Below are positions 34,486-41,256 of a stretch of DNA of 64,000 nt, piece by piece. The notes beneath the pieces are model-generated. The model had not been told where the DNA came from. It saw only the letters and a list, made by a program, of their open reading frames with translations, and did not search any database. Source of the DNA: Poriferisodalis sp965203655 (GTDB lineage: Bacteria; Actinomycetota; Acidimicrobiia; Acidimicrobiales; Poriferisodalaceae); assembly GCF_965203655.1 (NCBI RefSeq), contig NZ_CBDBDD010000007.1:1-64000 (forward strand), written 5' to 3'. A program made the translations under genes and the position numbers. Every line of letters starts with the position of its first letter. Position 1 is the stretch's first letter.

Positions 34486-35421
34486 GTGGCCAAAGAGAGG
34501 GTCGAACGTGACGAGGAAGACCTCGTCCGCCTGTACCTGACCGACATCGGCCAGTACCCCCTGCTGAACAAGGACGACGAGGTCCGGCTCGCGCAGCTGA
34601 TCGAGAAGGGCATCGCCGCCAAGGATTCGCTCGAATCTGCCCGCGACATTTCCAGCGCGCAACGCCGCCGTCTCATCCGAGCGCAGCAGCAGGGCGCCCG
34701 TGCCGAGCGCACTTTCGTGCAGTCCAACCTGCGGCTCGTGGTGTCGATCGCGAAGAAGTACCAGGCGTCGGGGCTGCCGCTGTTGGATCTCATCCAGGAG
34801 GGCAACTTGGGCCTGATGCACGCGGTCGAGAAGTTCGACTGGCGCAAGGGCTTCAAGTTCTCGACCTATGCGACATGGTGGATCCGCCAGGCGATCACGC
34901 GCGGCATCGCCAACACCGGCCGCACGATCCGGCTGCCCGTGCACGCCGGCGACACGCTGGCCCGCCTGCAGAAGGCCCGCTCCCGGCTCGAGCTGAAATA
35001 CGGTCGCCCTGCCACGCTCGGCGAGCTGGCGGTCGAGGTCGACATGCCCGAGCAGAAGGTCACCGAGGCGCTGCGGTTCGCTGCTGAGCCGCTGTCGCTG
35101 TCGGAGCCGCTGCGCGAGGACAGCGACGCCGAGCTGGGCGATGTCGTCGAGGACCGCGCGGCGGAGTCGCCGTTCGAGGTCGCGGCCACCACGCTGCTGC
35201 CGAGCGAGATCACCCGGCTGCTGTCACCGCTGGATGAGCGCGAGCGCGAGATCCTCAAGCTCCGCTACGGCCTCGACCGCGGCGAGCCCCGCACGCTCGA
35301 AGAGGTGGGCGAGCACTTCCAGCTCACCCGCGAGCGCATCCGCCAGATCGAGGCCCGGGCGATGTCCAAGCTGCGCCATCCCAGCACTGATACCGGCGCA
35401 CGCGACCTGCTGTCGGTCTAG
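34486..35421 (+). CDS. Sigma-70 family RNA polymerase sigma factor (group 2-like)
   Basis: 311 residues from a GTG. Region 1.2 (DLVRLYLTDIGQYPLL), region 2 (NLRLVVSIAKKYQASGLPLLDLIQEGNLGL and FSTYATWWIRQAI), region 3 (RPATLGELA) and region 4 (REREILKLRYGL, TLEEVGEHFQLTRERIRQIEARA) are complete. There is no long acidic N-terminal region 1.1, so a SigB/HrdB-like alternative sigma is more likely than the primary one. The last codons and the stop form the first unit of a 20-base tandem repeat. Confidence 0.92.
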   Translation: MAKERVERDEEDLVRLYLTDIGQYPLLNKDDEVRLAQLIEKGIAAKDSLESARDISSAQRRRLIRAQQQGARAERTFVQSNLRLVVSIAKKYQASGLPLLDLIQEGNLGLMHAVEKFDWRKGFKFSTYATWWIRQAITRGIANTGRTIRLPVHAGDTLARLQKARSRLELKYGRPATLGELAVEVDMPEQKVTEALRFAAEPLSLSEPLREDSDAELGDVVEDRAAESPFEVAATTLLPSEITRLLSPLDEREREILKLRYGLDRGEPRTLEEVGEHFQLTRERIRQIEARAMSKLRHPSTDTGARDLLSV

Positions 35422-35499
35422 CGAGCCACCTGTCGGTCTGGCCAGCAACGCGTCGGTCTAGCGGGCCACGCGACGGTCAAACCAGCCACGCGACGGGGC
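35410..35499 (+). repeat. 20-base tandem repeat (4.5 imperfect units) spanning the sigma-factor stop
   Basis: Units at 35410-35429, 35430-35449, 35450-35469 and 35470-35489, with a partial unit after 35490. The shared pattern is roughly NYGWCGGTCTAGCSRGCCAC. The first unit contains the last codons and TAG stop of the sigma factor gene. The rest is noncoding. The function is unknown; it could affect mRNA 3'-end structure. Confidence 0.7.
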
Positions 35500-35539
35500 C
35501 GACAGTGGTCGCGAGCGCCTGAACGCCGCGCCGGCCGGC

Positions 35540-35614
35540 TTAGGCCTCGGACAGGCGGCGGACCACGATGACGATCAGGGCGCCGACGATCACGGCGAGC
35601 AGCAGCTTCTTCAT
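35540..35614 (-). CDS. Hydrophobic microprotein (24 residues)
   Basis: ATG at 35614, TAA at 35540-35542, with AGAGGA about 9 bases upstream of the ATG. The product has a basic start (MKKLLL), a hydrophobic run and a basic, polar end (VVRRLSEA). The N terminus resembles the short actinobacterial DLW-39-type proteins but has no DLW motif. It lies downstream of tRNA-Sec on the same strand. Support is the good ribosome site and membrane-peptide pattern only. Confidence 0.45.
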   Translation of the reverse strand: MKKLLLAVIVGALIVIVVRRLSEA

Positions 35615-35713
35615 GGTGCTTCGTCCTCTGTGAGGGGTGAGCCGACGGCATCGGCACAGCGAATGTTATGCGGACACGTCGTGAACTCCGCACGCGCCCG
35701 GCGAGATGATTGG

Positions 35714-35806
35714 CGGAGGTGGACGGGAATCGAACCCGCCGGACGGGGATCACCCGTCCCGCCCGCTTTGAAGGCGGGGGAGCCCACCAGGCGCTCAGAC
35801 ACCTCC
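35714..35806 (-). tRNA. selC: tRNA-Sec (UCA)
   Basis: 93 bases, plus CCA encoded at 35713-35711. The acceptor GGAGGTG pairs with CACCTCC, and a 6-bp T stem GGCGGG/CCCGTC around TTCGATT gives the 13-bp acceptor-T branch typical of bacterial tRNA-Sec. The anticodon arm is CCCGC-CTTCAAA-GCGGG, anticodon TCA. A long variable arm forms GACGGG/CCCGTC around a short loop. The extended D arm with CCTGGTGGG also fits. It is 12 kb from selA and selB and has its own position between the sigma factor and Tad genes. Confidence 0.95.
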
Positions 35807-35971
35807 GCCGGTCATCTTTGCCCACCGCCGGTCGTCGCGCCACTCGAAATGGGCCTGAGCGCCGAGATAGGCGGACTGTCCCGAAAACCCATTTGATCGC
35901 GCTGCCTCGCATCGGCAAGGGTGAGCCGGTAATGAAGTTTCAGTCAATCTGAATGATTATCGGGGATACCA

Positions 35972-36604
35972 ATGATCTATGCTTATCTCGGCGCGAAAGG
36001 CGGCGTCGGCAACACCGTGACAGCCCTGCTGGCTGCAGTCAGCGCGAAGCGTTCGGGCCGCGACGTCGTGCTGGCCGACCTCACCGGCGACTTCGGCGTG
36101 GTGCTCGGCACAGCGCCCGACCTGCCCGGCATCGCCGAATGGACCGCAGCATCGGAGCTCTCGCTGGGGTCCGCATCGGCATTGGCGGTCGATGTCGCGC
36201 CGGGCATCAGCCTGCTGCCACGCGGCAGCGGCGACATCGACGCATCCCGGCTCGCCACGCTGTGGTCGCTGCTTGCGGGCAAGCCGAGGGTCAACATCAT
36301 CGACGCGGGCCGCGGCCGCACTGCCCTGTCGCAGGTGTCGGGTCCGCGGGTGAGGCGCCTGCTCACGATGACCTGCTGCTACCAGGCCCTGCACCGGGCT
36401 CGTGAACTGGTGCCGCAGGTCGATGACGTCATCGTGCTCACCGACACGCAGCGGGCATTGGGCCTGGCCGACATCGAGGCCGCACTGGGCCGTCACGCCG
36501 ACGCAGTCCTCGCCGTCGACCGCTCCGTCTCACGCTGGGCCGACGCAGGACTGCTGCTGGATCGCGGCGCGAAGCCCGCACGGTCGCTGGACGTCTTCTT
36601 GTGA
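35972..36604 (+). CDS. TadZ/CpaE-like MinD-type protein with altered Walker A
   Basis: 210 residues of the ParA/MinD fold, lacking the receiver domain of longer CpaE/TadZ proteins. The nucleotide loop reads GAKGGVGNTVTA: the signature lysine is present but the P-loop lysine is replaced by Asn, so ATP hydrolysis is doubtful, as reported for some TadZ proteins. A switch-like NIIDAGRG motif follows. It overlaps tadA by GTGA. It would position the pilus machine at a cell site. Confidence 0.75.
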   Translation: MIYAYLGAKGGVGNTVTALLAAVSAKRSGRDVVLADLTGDFGVVLGTAPDLPGIAEWTAASELSLGSASALAVDVAPGISLLPRGSGDIDASRLATLWSLLAGKPRVNIIDAGRGRTALSQVSGPRVRRLLTMTCCYQALHRARELVPQVDDVIVLTDTQRALGLADIEAALGRHADAVLAVDRSVSRWADAGLLLDRGAKPARSLDVFL

Positions 36605-37698
36605 GCCGCCGCAGCCGGGCGGTGGGCACTCACCCCGCGAGCCGGACGTTCGTCGAGCAGATCCACGAGCGATTCCTGCCGGCACCTGCGCCCGAGCCGC
36701 GTGACGTGGCCGCGGCGGTGGACACCGCTGCGCCCCTGCTCGACCGCAACGACGCGGCCGAGCTCGTCTCGGAGGTGCTGGCCCGCCTGGCCGGCATCGG
36801 CCCGCTCGCGGACATCTGGTCCGACGACGAGGTGACCGAGGTGATGATCAACGGTCCGGGGCCGATCACGATCGAACGGCGCGGCGGCCTGTCGGTGGTG
36901 GGCCGGATCAGCGCAGCCGAGGTGCATCGCCTGGTCGAGTACCTGCTGGGGCCGACGGGGCGGCGTGTGGACCGTCGCCTGCCCATGGTGGATGTTCGGC
37001 TCGACGACCGCACGCGCTGTCACATCGCCGTGCCGCCGGTTGCGGTGGACGGCCCGTACATCACGCTGCGGCGCTTTCCTGCCCACGTGCGCCAGCTCGA
37101 CGAGCTGGCCGCGCCGCCCGAAGCAGCGTGCCTGCGCGGGCTCGTCGCGCAGCGTGCCAACCTGATCGTGTTCGGTCCCACCAGCACCGGCAAGACCTCG
37201 CTGCTGGCAAGCCTGCTGGCTGCGGTGGCTTCCTCCGAGCGACTGGTGGTCGTCGAGGAAGCCGCGGAGCTGCCGCGCCTGGGCGACGGCACCGTGCGGC
37301 TCGAGGGTCAGCCGCCCAATGTCGACGGGGTCGGTGCAGTGACCATGGCCGAGCTGGTGGTTGCGGCACTGCGGATGCGGCCCGATCGCCTGGTCATCGG
37401 CGAGGTGCGCGGCCCCGAGGCAGCGGCGTTGCTGCAGGCGCTCACGACCGGGCATCGGGGCTCGGTGTCCACCCTGCACGCCGACGATCCGTCCCATGCG
37501 CTGTGGCGGCTCGAACAGCTCGCCCGGGCCGGCGGCGCAGTCGGCGACGTGTCAAGCCATGTCGCGTCGGTCCTAGACGGTCTGGTCCACATGAGCCGCT
37601 GCGCCGACGGGCGCAGGACCGTCTCGGCGATCTACGAAGTACACGCCGATGGCTCGCTGCGTCGCACCGCGACCGGTGTGCAGGCCGTGGCCTCCTGA
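36601..37698 (+). CDS. tadA: TadA/CpaF-type pilus assembly ATPase
   Basis: 365 residues from a GTG overlapping the previous stop. The N-terminal domain (DIWSDDEVTEVMINGPG) precedes the secretion ATPase core with Walker A FGPTSTGKTSLL near residue 195, an Asp/Glu box, Walker B LVIGEVRGPEAAALLQAL and the His-box TGHRGSVSTLHAD. It powers assembly of Flp pili. tadB and tadC follow, giving a standard Tad order. Confidence 0.92.
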   Translation: MSRRSRAVGTHPASRTFVEQIHERFLPAPAPEPRDVAAAVDTAAPLLDRNDAAELVSEVLARLAGIGPLADIWSDDEVTEVMINGPGPITIERRGGLSVVGRISAAEVHRLVEYLLGPTGRRVDRRLPMVDVRLDDRTRCHIAVPPVAVDGPYITLRRFPAHVRQLDELAAPPEAACLRGLVAQRANLIVFGPTSTGKTSLLASLLAAVASSERLVVVEEAAELPRLGDGTVRLEGQPPNVDGVGAVTMAELVVAALRMRPDRLVIGEVRGPEAAALLQALTTGHRGSVSTLHADDPSHALWRLEQLARAGGAVGDVSSHVASVLDGLVHMSRCADGRRTVSAIYEVHADGSLRRTATGVQAVAS

Positions 37699-37713
37699 TG
37701 GGGGCGGCTGGGC

Positions 37714-38355
37714 GTGGTGCGGATCGTCGTGCTGCTGGCGCTGGCAGGGATGCTCACCTCGCCCGCCGCGCGCCGCCTGTACCGGACGAGGCGCCGCAGA
37801 CGGCACGAGCGGGCTGCCCTCGCGGCGCGCTCGGAGCGCATGGGCGACTTCTGCGCCGCGGTCTCGCGCCGGCTGGGCGGGGGAGACACGCTGCTGCAGG
37901 CGCTGGGCAACGCTGCGGCAGACGGTCCGATGTCGGGGCCGCTCGGCCGGATCACCGAAGAGCACGAGCGCGGGGTCACCCTCAGCCGTGCCGTGCAGCG
38001 CTGGGCCGCGCGCGAGCAAACCTCCGAAGCGGCGCTGCTGTCGACTGCGGTCACGCTGGCGTCGGACCGGGTGGGGGCCCAGCCGCAGCTGTTCGACCGC
38101 GTGGCGGCAACCAGCCGCGCGCGGGCCGACATGACCGCCGAGGCTCGAGTGCAAGCCGCTCAGGCGCGCGCGTCCATCTGGGTCGTCGCGGTGCTGCCGT
38201 GGGCGGTCGCGCTGGCGCTGCTGGCCGAAGGGGGCGCCGCCGCACGGGTGCTCACCTCGACGCCGCTGGGCTGGTTCTGCATCGGCGGGGCGCTGCTGGC
38301 AGAGCTGGCAGGCGTGGCGTGGATGCGCACCCTGGTCGGGCGGGCGCTGAGATGA
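37714..38355 (+). CDS. tadB: TadB-like pilus inner-membrane platform protein
   Basis: 213 residues from the GTG at 37714. An N-terminal membrane anchor is followed by a basic stretch, a T2SSF-like helical domain (GDFCAAVSRRLGGGDTLLQAL) and two C-terminal helices. It is shorter than classical TadB. Its stop overlaps the tadC start by ATGA. Together with TadC it would form the platform moved by the TadA ATPase. Confidence 0.78.
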   Translation: MVRIVVLLALAGMLTSPAARRLYRTRRRRRHERAALAARSERMGDFCAAVSRRLGGGDTLLQALGNAAADGPMSGPLGRITEEHERGVTLSRAVQRWAAREQTSEAALLSTAVTLASDRVGAQPQLFDRVAATSRARADMTAEARVQAAQARASIWVVAVLPWAVALALLAEGGAAARVLTSTPLGWFCIGGALLAELAGVAWMRTLVGRALR

Positions 38356-38987
38356 GCGTGTTCTCCAGCGTCGTGCTGACGAATCCGGTGGTCGTCGGGG
38401 CGTTCGCCGCAGTCGCTGCCGGCTGGGCCGGTTTCGTCGTTCGGCCCGAGCCTGCTCGCCGCCGCACCCGGCTGCTCGCTCTCAGCGCCGATCGCGGCCC
38501 CGGCGGTGTCGGCGCCCCGCGGCCGCGCCCGACTCGGCTGCGCTCCGGCCCCCGGCCGGAGCGTGTGGCTGCCGAGCTGTCCGCGGTCGTCGAGGTGATG
38601 GGCGTGGCCTTGGCATCGGGTCTGTCGATCACGGCGTCGCTGCAGCTCGCACTGGCCCACTGCGACGCTGCACACGAGACCAGACACCGCCTCGCCGCCT
38701 CGCCGGACCGACCGCTGGACGAGGCCCTGGACGACTTCGGCAGCGCCTGCGGCCCGCGTGCCCGGGCGTTCGCCGAAGCAGTCTCGGGCTCGCTGCGCAC
38801 CGGCATCCCGCTCGCGCCCGAGCTGGACCGTCTCGGGCGCGAGCTGCGCGAGGACATGCGCCGCCGCCTCGAGCACCGGGTGCGCCGCCTGCCGGTGCTG
38901 TTGCTGTTCCCCCTGGTGCTGTGCGTGCTGCCGGCGCTCGGGCTGGTCGCGATCGTGCCCGTGCTGGTCGCTGCGTTCGGCGCGTGA
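38352..38987 (+). CDS. tadC: TadC-like pilus inner-membrane platform protein
   Basis: 211 residues from the ATG at 38352. One N-terminal helix, a basic/proline linker and a T2SSF domain (VMGVALASGLSITASLQLAL; DEALDDFGSACGPRARAFAE; GIPLAPELDRLGRELREDM) precede a long hydrophobic C-terminal hairpin. The open frame extends far upstream without family similarity. It is followed after 54 bases by the pilin gene. Confidence 0.8.
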   Translation: MSVFSSVVLTNPVVVGAFAAVAAGWAGFVVRPEPARRRTRLLALSADRGPGGVGAPRPRPTRLRSGPRPERVAAELSAVVEVMGVALASGLSITASLQLALAHCDAAHETRHRLAASPDRPLDEALDDFGSACGPRARAFAEAVSGSLRTGIPLAPELDRLGRELREDMRRRLEHRVRRLPVLLLFPLVLCVLPALGLVAIVPVLVAAFGA

Positions 38988-39041
38988 ATCACGCATTGCC
39001 CCATCCCCCTACCGCCAATGACACATCCCACAGGAGCTCCC

Positions 39042-39275
39042 ATGACCGTCACACCCGCAACACCCCTCACACCCGTCACATCCCATCGACGCACGCACCG
39101 GCTCGCGCCGGCCCAAAATGCCGACGAATCCGGCCAGACCACCGCCGAGTACGCGCTGCTCACCGGGGCCATCGCCCTGCTGGTCGCGGCAGTCACTGCC
39201 TGGGCCACCAGCACCGGCAAGATCGGCCGCCTGCTCGACGCCGTCTTCAACTACCTGACGAAAGCCATCTCCTGA
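39042..39275 (+). CDS. Flp/Tad-type prepilin
   Basis: 77 residues from the ATG at 39042, with AGGAG 7 bases upstream; an ATG at 39018 is less well placed. After a Thr/Pro/His-rich leader of about 33 residues comes the class IVb prepilin site SG-QTTAEYALL, where Glu5 and Tyr6 follow the expected cleavage. A hydrophobic helix of about 20 residues and a short tail come next. It would be the main pilus subunit. No prepilin peptidase gene is in the window. Confidence 0.85.
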   Translation: MTVTPATPLTPVTSHRRTHRLAPAQNADESGQTTAEYALLTGAIALLVAAVTAWATSTGKIGRLLDAVFNYLTKAIS

Positions 39276-39655
39276 CCACGACGCAGCCGGCGCAACCCGA
39301 GGCGCAGCAGGGCCAGGCCACCGTCGAGCTGGCGCTGCTCATGCCGTTCTTGGTGCTGCTGCTCATGTGCATCATCCAGACGGCACTCGTCGCCCGCGAC
39401 GCCGTGCTGGTGTCACATGCCGCGCGGGTGGGTGCGCGCATCGCCAGCGTCGATCAGTCGCTCAGCGGCATCCGCAGCGCCGTGACGGAGGCGACGCCGC
39501 TCGACCCGGCGCGCCTCGACGTCGGGCGGGAGGTGGCTGGCGACCTCGTACGCGTCACGGTGCAGTACCGCTCCCCGACCGAGGTCCCGCTGGTCGGGGC
39601 CCTCGTCGGCGATGTCGGCCTCACCGAATCGGCCGCGATGCCCATCGAGCGCTGA
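39272..39655 (+). CDS. TadE-like minor pseudopilin
   Basis: About 127 residues if read from the CTG at 39272, which overlaps the pilin stop as CTGA; no ATG, GTG or TTG is well placed nearby in frame. The TadE pattern GQATVELALLMPFLVLLLM is clear, followed by a domain of about 95 residues with SHAARVGARIAS typical of TadE/TadF. It would be a minor pilus component processed like the pilin. The start codon is the main uncertainty. Confidence 0.75.
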   Translation: MTTTQPAQPEAQQGQATVELALLMPFLVLLLMCIIQTALVARDAVLVSHAARVGARIASVDQSLSGIRSAVTEATPLDPARLDVGREVAGDLVRVTVQYRSPTEVPLVGALVGDVGLTESAAMPIER

Positions 39656-39666
39656 TTTGTTGCTGA

Positions 39667-39699
39667 GTTCTGCCAGCGTTCTGCCGGCGTTCTGACAAC
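39667..39699 (+). promoter_or_regulatory. Three 11-base phased repeats upstream of whiB
   Basis: GTTCTGCCAGC, GTTCTGCCGGC and GTTCTGACAAC lie end to end, about 155 bases before the whiB ATG at 39855. An 11-base phase places them on one face of the helix, as in OmpR/PhoB-family binding sites. Confidence 0.45.
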
Positions 39700-39790
39700 C
39701 CGCTGCGCTCCATCAGCGGCGACGTTGCACGGCGCCGAAATTGCCGCTTGCGCATGTCACACCCATGGGGTTCAATGGCAAGTCACACAC

Positions 39791-39802
39791 CTGTAATTAC
39801 AG
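39791..39802 (+). promoter_or_regulatory. Perfect 12-base palindrome upstream of whiB
   Basis: CTGTAATTACAG is an uninterrupted palindrome 52 bases before the whiB ATG, in an otherwise GC-rich gap. CACACCTG occurs just before it and again about 35 bases later. It is a plausible dimer operator; the binding protein is unknown. Confidence 0.45.
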
Positions 39803-39854
39803 ATCAGGAAGCTCGACACCTGCACACCTGTCGAGAAACTGCCCGGGAGGATCA

Positions 39855-40133
39855 ATGGCATTCGCAACTGAAGAAGACGTCGACGTATCAGAAGGGAACT
39901 GGTGGGACCAGGCCAACTGCCTCGGCGTCGATCCCGACCTGTTCTTTCCCGAGCGCGGGGCCAGCACACGCGAGGCCAAGGCCGTCTGCCGTGGCTGCAT
40001 CGTGAGCGACGACTGCCTCGAGTACGCGCTGCAGAACAGCGAGAAGTTCGGCATCTGGGGCGGCATGAGCGAGCGTGAGCGCCGTCGGGTCCGCCGCCAG
40101 CGGGCGCTCACGAGACGAGCCGCCGCCGGCTGA
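39855..40133 (+). CDS. WhiB-family iron-sulfur transcriptional regulator
   Basis: 92 residues from the ATG at 39855, with GGGAGG 6 bases upstream. Cluster cysteines lie in QANCLG, CRGC (VCRGCIVSDDC) and DDCLEYAL, followed by FGIWGGM and a strongly basic tail RRRVRRQR suited to DNA contact. Repeats and a palindrome upstream suggest regulated transcription. It follows the Tad genes but there is no sign of co-transcription. Confidence 0.93.
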   Translation: MAFATEEDVDVSEGNWWDQANCLGVDPDLFFPERGASTREAKAVCRGCIVSDDCLEYALQNSEKFGIWGGMSERERRRVRRQRALTRRAAAG

Positions 40134-40206
40134 CGCCTCTCGGCTGCATCAAGCCGGTGAGTCCAGCCGGCTCTCCGTCTGAGCGAGCACTGGTACGCTC
40201 GCGAGC

Positions 40207-40404
40207 GTGATGGCGATCGCGCTCGGGCCTCCCGAACTGCTCATCCTTCTCATCATCGTGCTGGTGCTCTTCGGCGGAGCCAAGCTGCCCAAGCTGGCTC
40301 GCTCGCTGGGTCAGGCACAGCGCGAGTTCCGCGAAGGTGTCAACGACGAGGACAAGGAAGCCGGCGGCAGCTCATCGAGCGACTCCAAGTCCAAGGACGC
40401 CTGA
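40207..40404 (+). CDS. tatA: Twin-arginine translocase subunit TatA
   Basis: 65 residues from GTG 40207 or ATG 40210. The TatA pattern is complete: a short N-terminal helix ELLILLIIVLVLFG, the hinge GGAKLPKLARSLGQA, an amphipathic helix and a charged Ser/Asp/Lys tail. It forms the protein-conducting part of the Tat export system for folded proteins. tatB and tatC are not in the window. Confidence 0.93.
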   Translation: MMAIALGPPELLILLIIVLVLFGGAKLPKLARSLGQAQREFREGVNDEDKEAGGSSSSDSKSKDA

Positions 40405-40411
40405 GTCAGGC
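40399..40411. terminator. Short palindrome between convergent stops of tatA and whiB
   Basis: GCCTGA-G-TCAGGC spans the stop codons of tatA (TGA 40402-40404) and the convergent whiB gene (TCA on the plus strand at 40406-40408). It is small and has no T-run; it could help both transcripts end. Confidence 0.3.
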
Positions 40412-40708
40412 GGCCCTGGCCGCACGACGACGGTCTCGCAGTATCCGGCGGCGCTGCCGTTCTGAGGTGCCGCCCCACACGCCGTGGGTGATGTTGTTGG
40501 CGAGCGCGTACTCGCGGCAGGGGTCCTTCACCGGGCACTCGGCGCACACCTTCTGAGCAGCGATCACGCCGGCGCCGTCATTGGGGAAGAAGACGTTCGG
40601 ATCGATGTCGGCGCAATTGCGTCGTGTGACCCACTCGGCCGCGACGCTCTCGGAGCCCGGGCCTGGACATATCTGCGGTTGGTATATCGGATTGACCTGC
40701 AACATCAT
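40406..40708 (-). CDS. WhiB-family iron-sulfur transcriptional regulator
   Basis: 100 residues from the ATG at 40708 (ATG 40705 or TTG 40717 are alternatives). Cluster cysteines are in RRNCADID, the KVCAECPV pair and DPCREYAL, followed by HGVWGGTSERQRRRIL and a basic tail. It is the third WhiB protein here and the second within 1 kb. It is divergent from the 94-residue hypothetical gene. Confidence 0.92.
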   Translation of the reverse strand: MMLQVNPIYQPQICPGPGSESVAAEWVTRRNCADIDPNVFFPNDGAGVIAAQKVCAECPVKDPCREYALANNITHGVWGGTSERQRRRILRDRRRAARAA

Positions 40709-40848
40709 GAGAACCAACGCCGCAGGACCCCGTCCGGTTCCCCGTTGAGCCGACTTTCATCAAACTTTCATGTTGAGACCGTCGTTGAAGCCGTCGGACC
40801 GGCCGGTCTCAGTACCCTTCCCGTCGGCCCCGACACAAGAGGAACTCC

Positions 40849-41133
40849 GTGTCCGACATCGCCACCGAAGAAGAGCAGCTCCCCCCTGAGGTCGGCATCC
40901 GCATCGTGTACCTGGGACCCGTCGCTCCCCACTGGGAGATCGAGGGGATCTACGGCGACCAGGCCGCCGTCGAGGAGTTCAGCCGCCGCACCAACGCACG
41001 CCTGCAGCTGCTGCCGCCCCACGATCCGCAGTTCCGCCGCAACCGCGAGCGGGTCGTGCGCGACGCCGAGCGAGAGAACTACGAGCTGCACTGGGATCTG
41101 GGCATGCCCGAGGACGAAGAAGACGCTGAGTAG
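40849..41133 (+). CDS. Hypothetical acidic protein (94 residues)
   Basis: GTG start with AGAGGA a few bases upstream. The protein is soluble and strongly acidic at both ends (DIATEEEQ; GMPEDEEDAE), with a central section IRIVYLGPVAPHWEIEGIYG and many Arg/Glu pairs suited to a helix. No domain is recognised. It lies between a whiB gene and the phosphate operon. Its stop codon is part of a 13-base tandem repeat. Confidence 0.6.
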   Translation: MSDIATEEEQLPPEVGIRIVYLGPVAPHWEIEGIYGDQAAVEEFSRRTNARLQLLPPHDPQFRRNRERVVRDAERENYELHWDLGMPEDEEDAE

Positions 41134-41156
41134 TTCAGTCGGGTAGTTCAGTCAGG
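41131..41156 (+). repeat. 13-base tandem repeat starting at a stop codon
   Basis: TAGTTCAGTCGGG at 41131-41143 and TAGTTCAGTCAGG at 41144-41156. The first TAG is the stop codon of the 94-residue gene. It resembles the repeats across the asd and sigma-factor stops. Confidence 0.6.
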
Positions 41157-41171
41157 CAGCCCCGTCGAGCA

Positions 41172-41215
41172 GTTCACCGGTTGTTCACGGCATCCGTGGC
41201 GACCGTTCACCCCGA
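41172..41215 (+). promoter_or_regulatory. PHO box upstream of pstS: four 11-base units
   Basis: GTTCACCGGTT, GTTCACGGCAT, CCGTGGCGACC and GTTCACCCCGA lie end to end at 41172-41215, 41 bases before the pstS ATG. Three of four units carry GTTCAC at exact 11-base spacing, the layout of actinobacterial PHO boxes bound by PhoP/RegX3-type regulators. The matching regulator is encoded at 47545-48240. Confidence 0.8.
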
Positions 41216-41256
41216 ACCCGCGCTGCTGTCACCGGCCGTTCGTAGCGTGCGCGGAC

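Noticed and set aside
37128..38351. Long N-terminal extension of tadC
   Set aside because: The open frame runs under tadA and tadB but has no similarity before the ATG at 38352, which overlaps the tadB stop as ATGA.
41172..41215. 11-base repeats before pstS as a CRISPR fragment
   Set aside because: Units are contiguous without spacers and match a PHO-box layout next to the phosphate operon. No CRISPR array was seen in the window.
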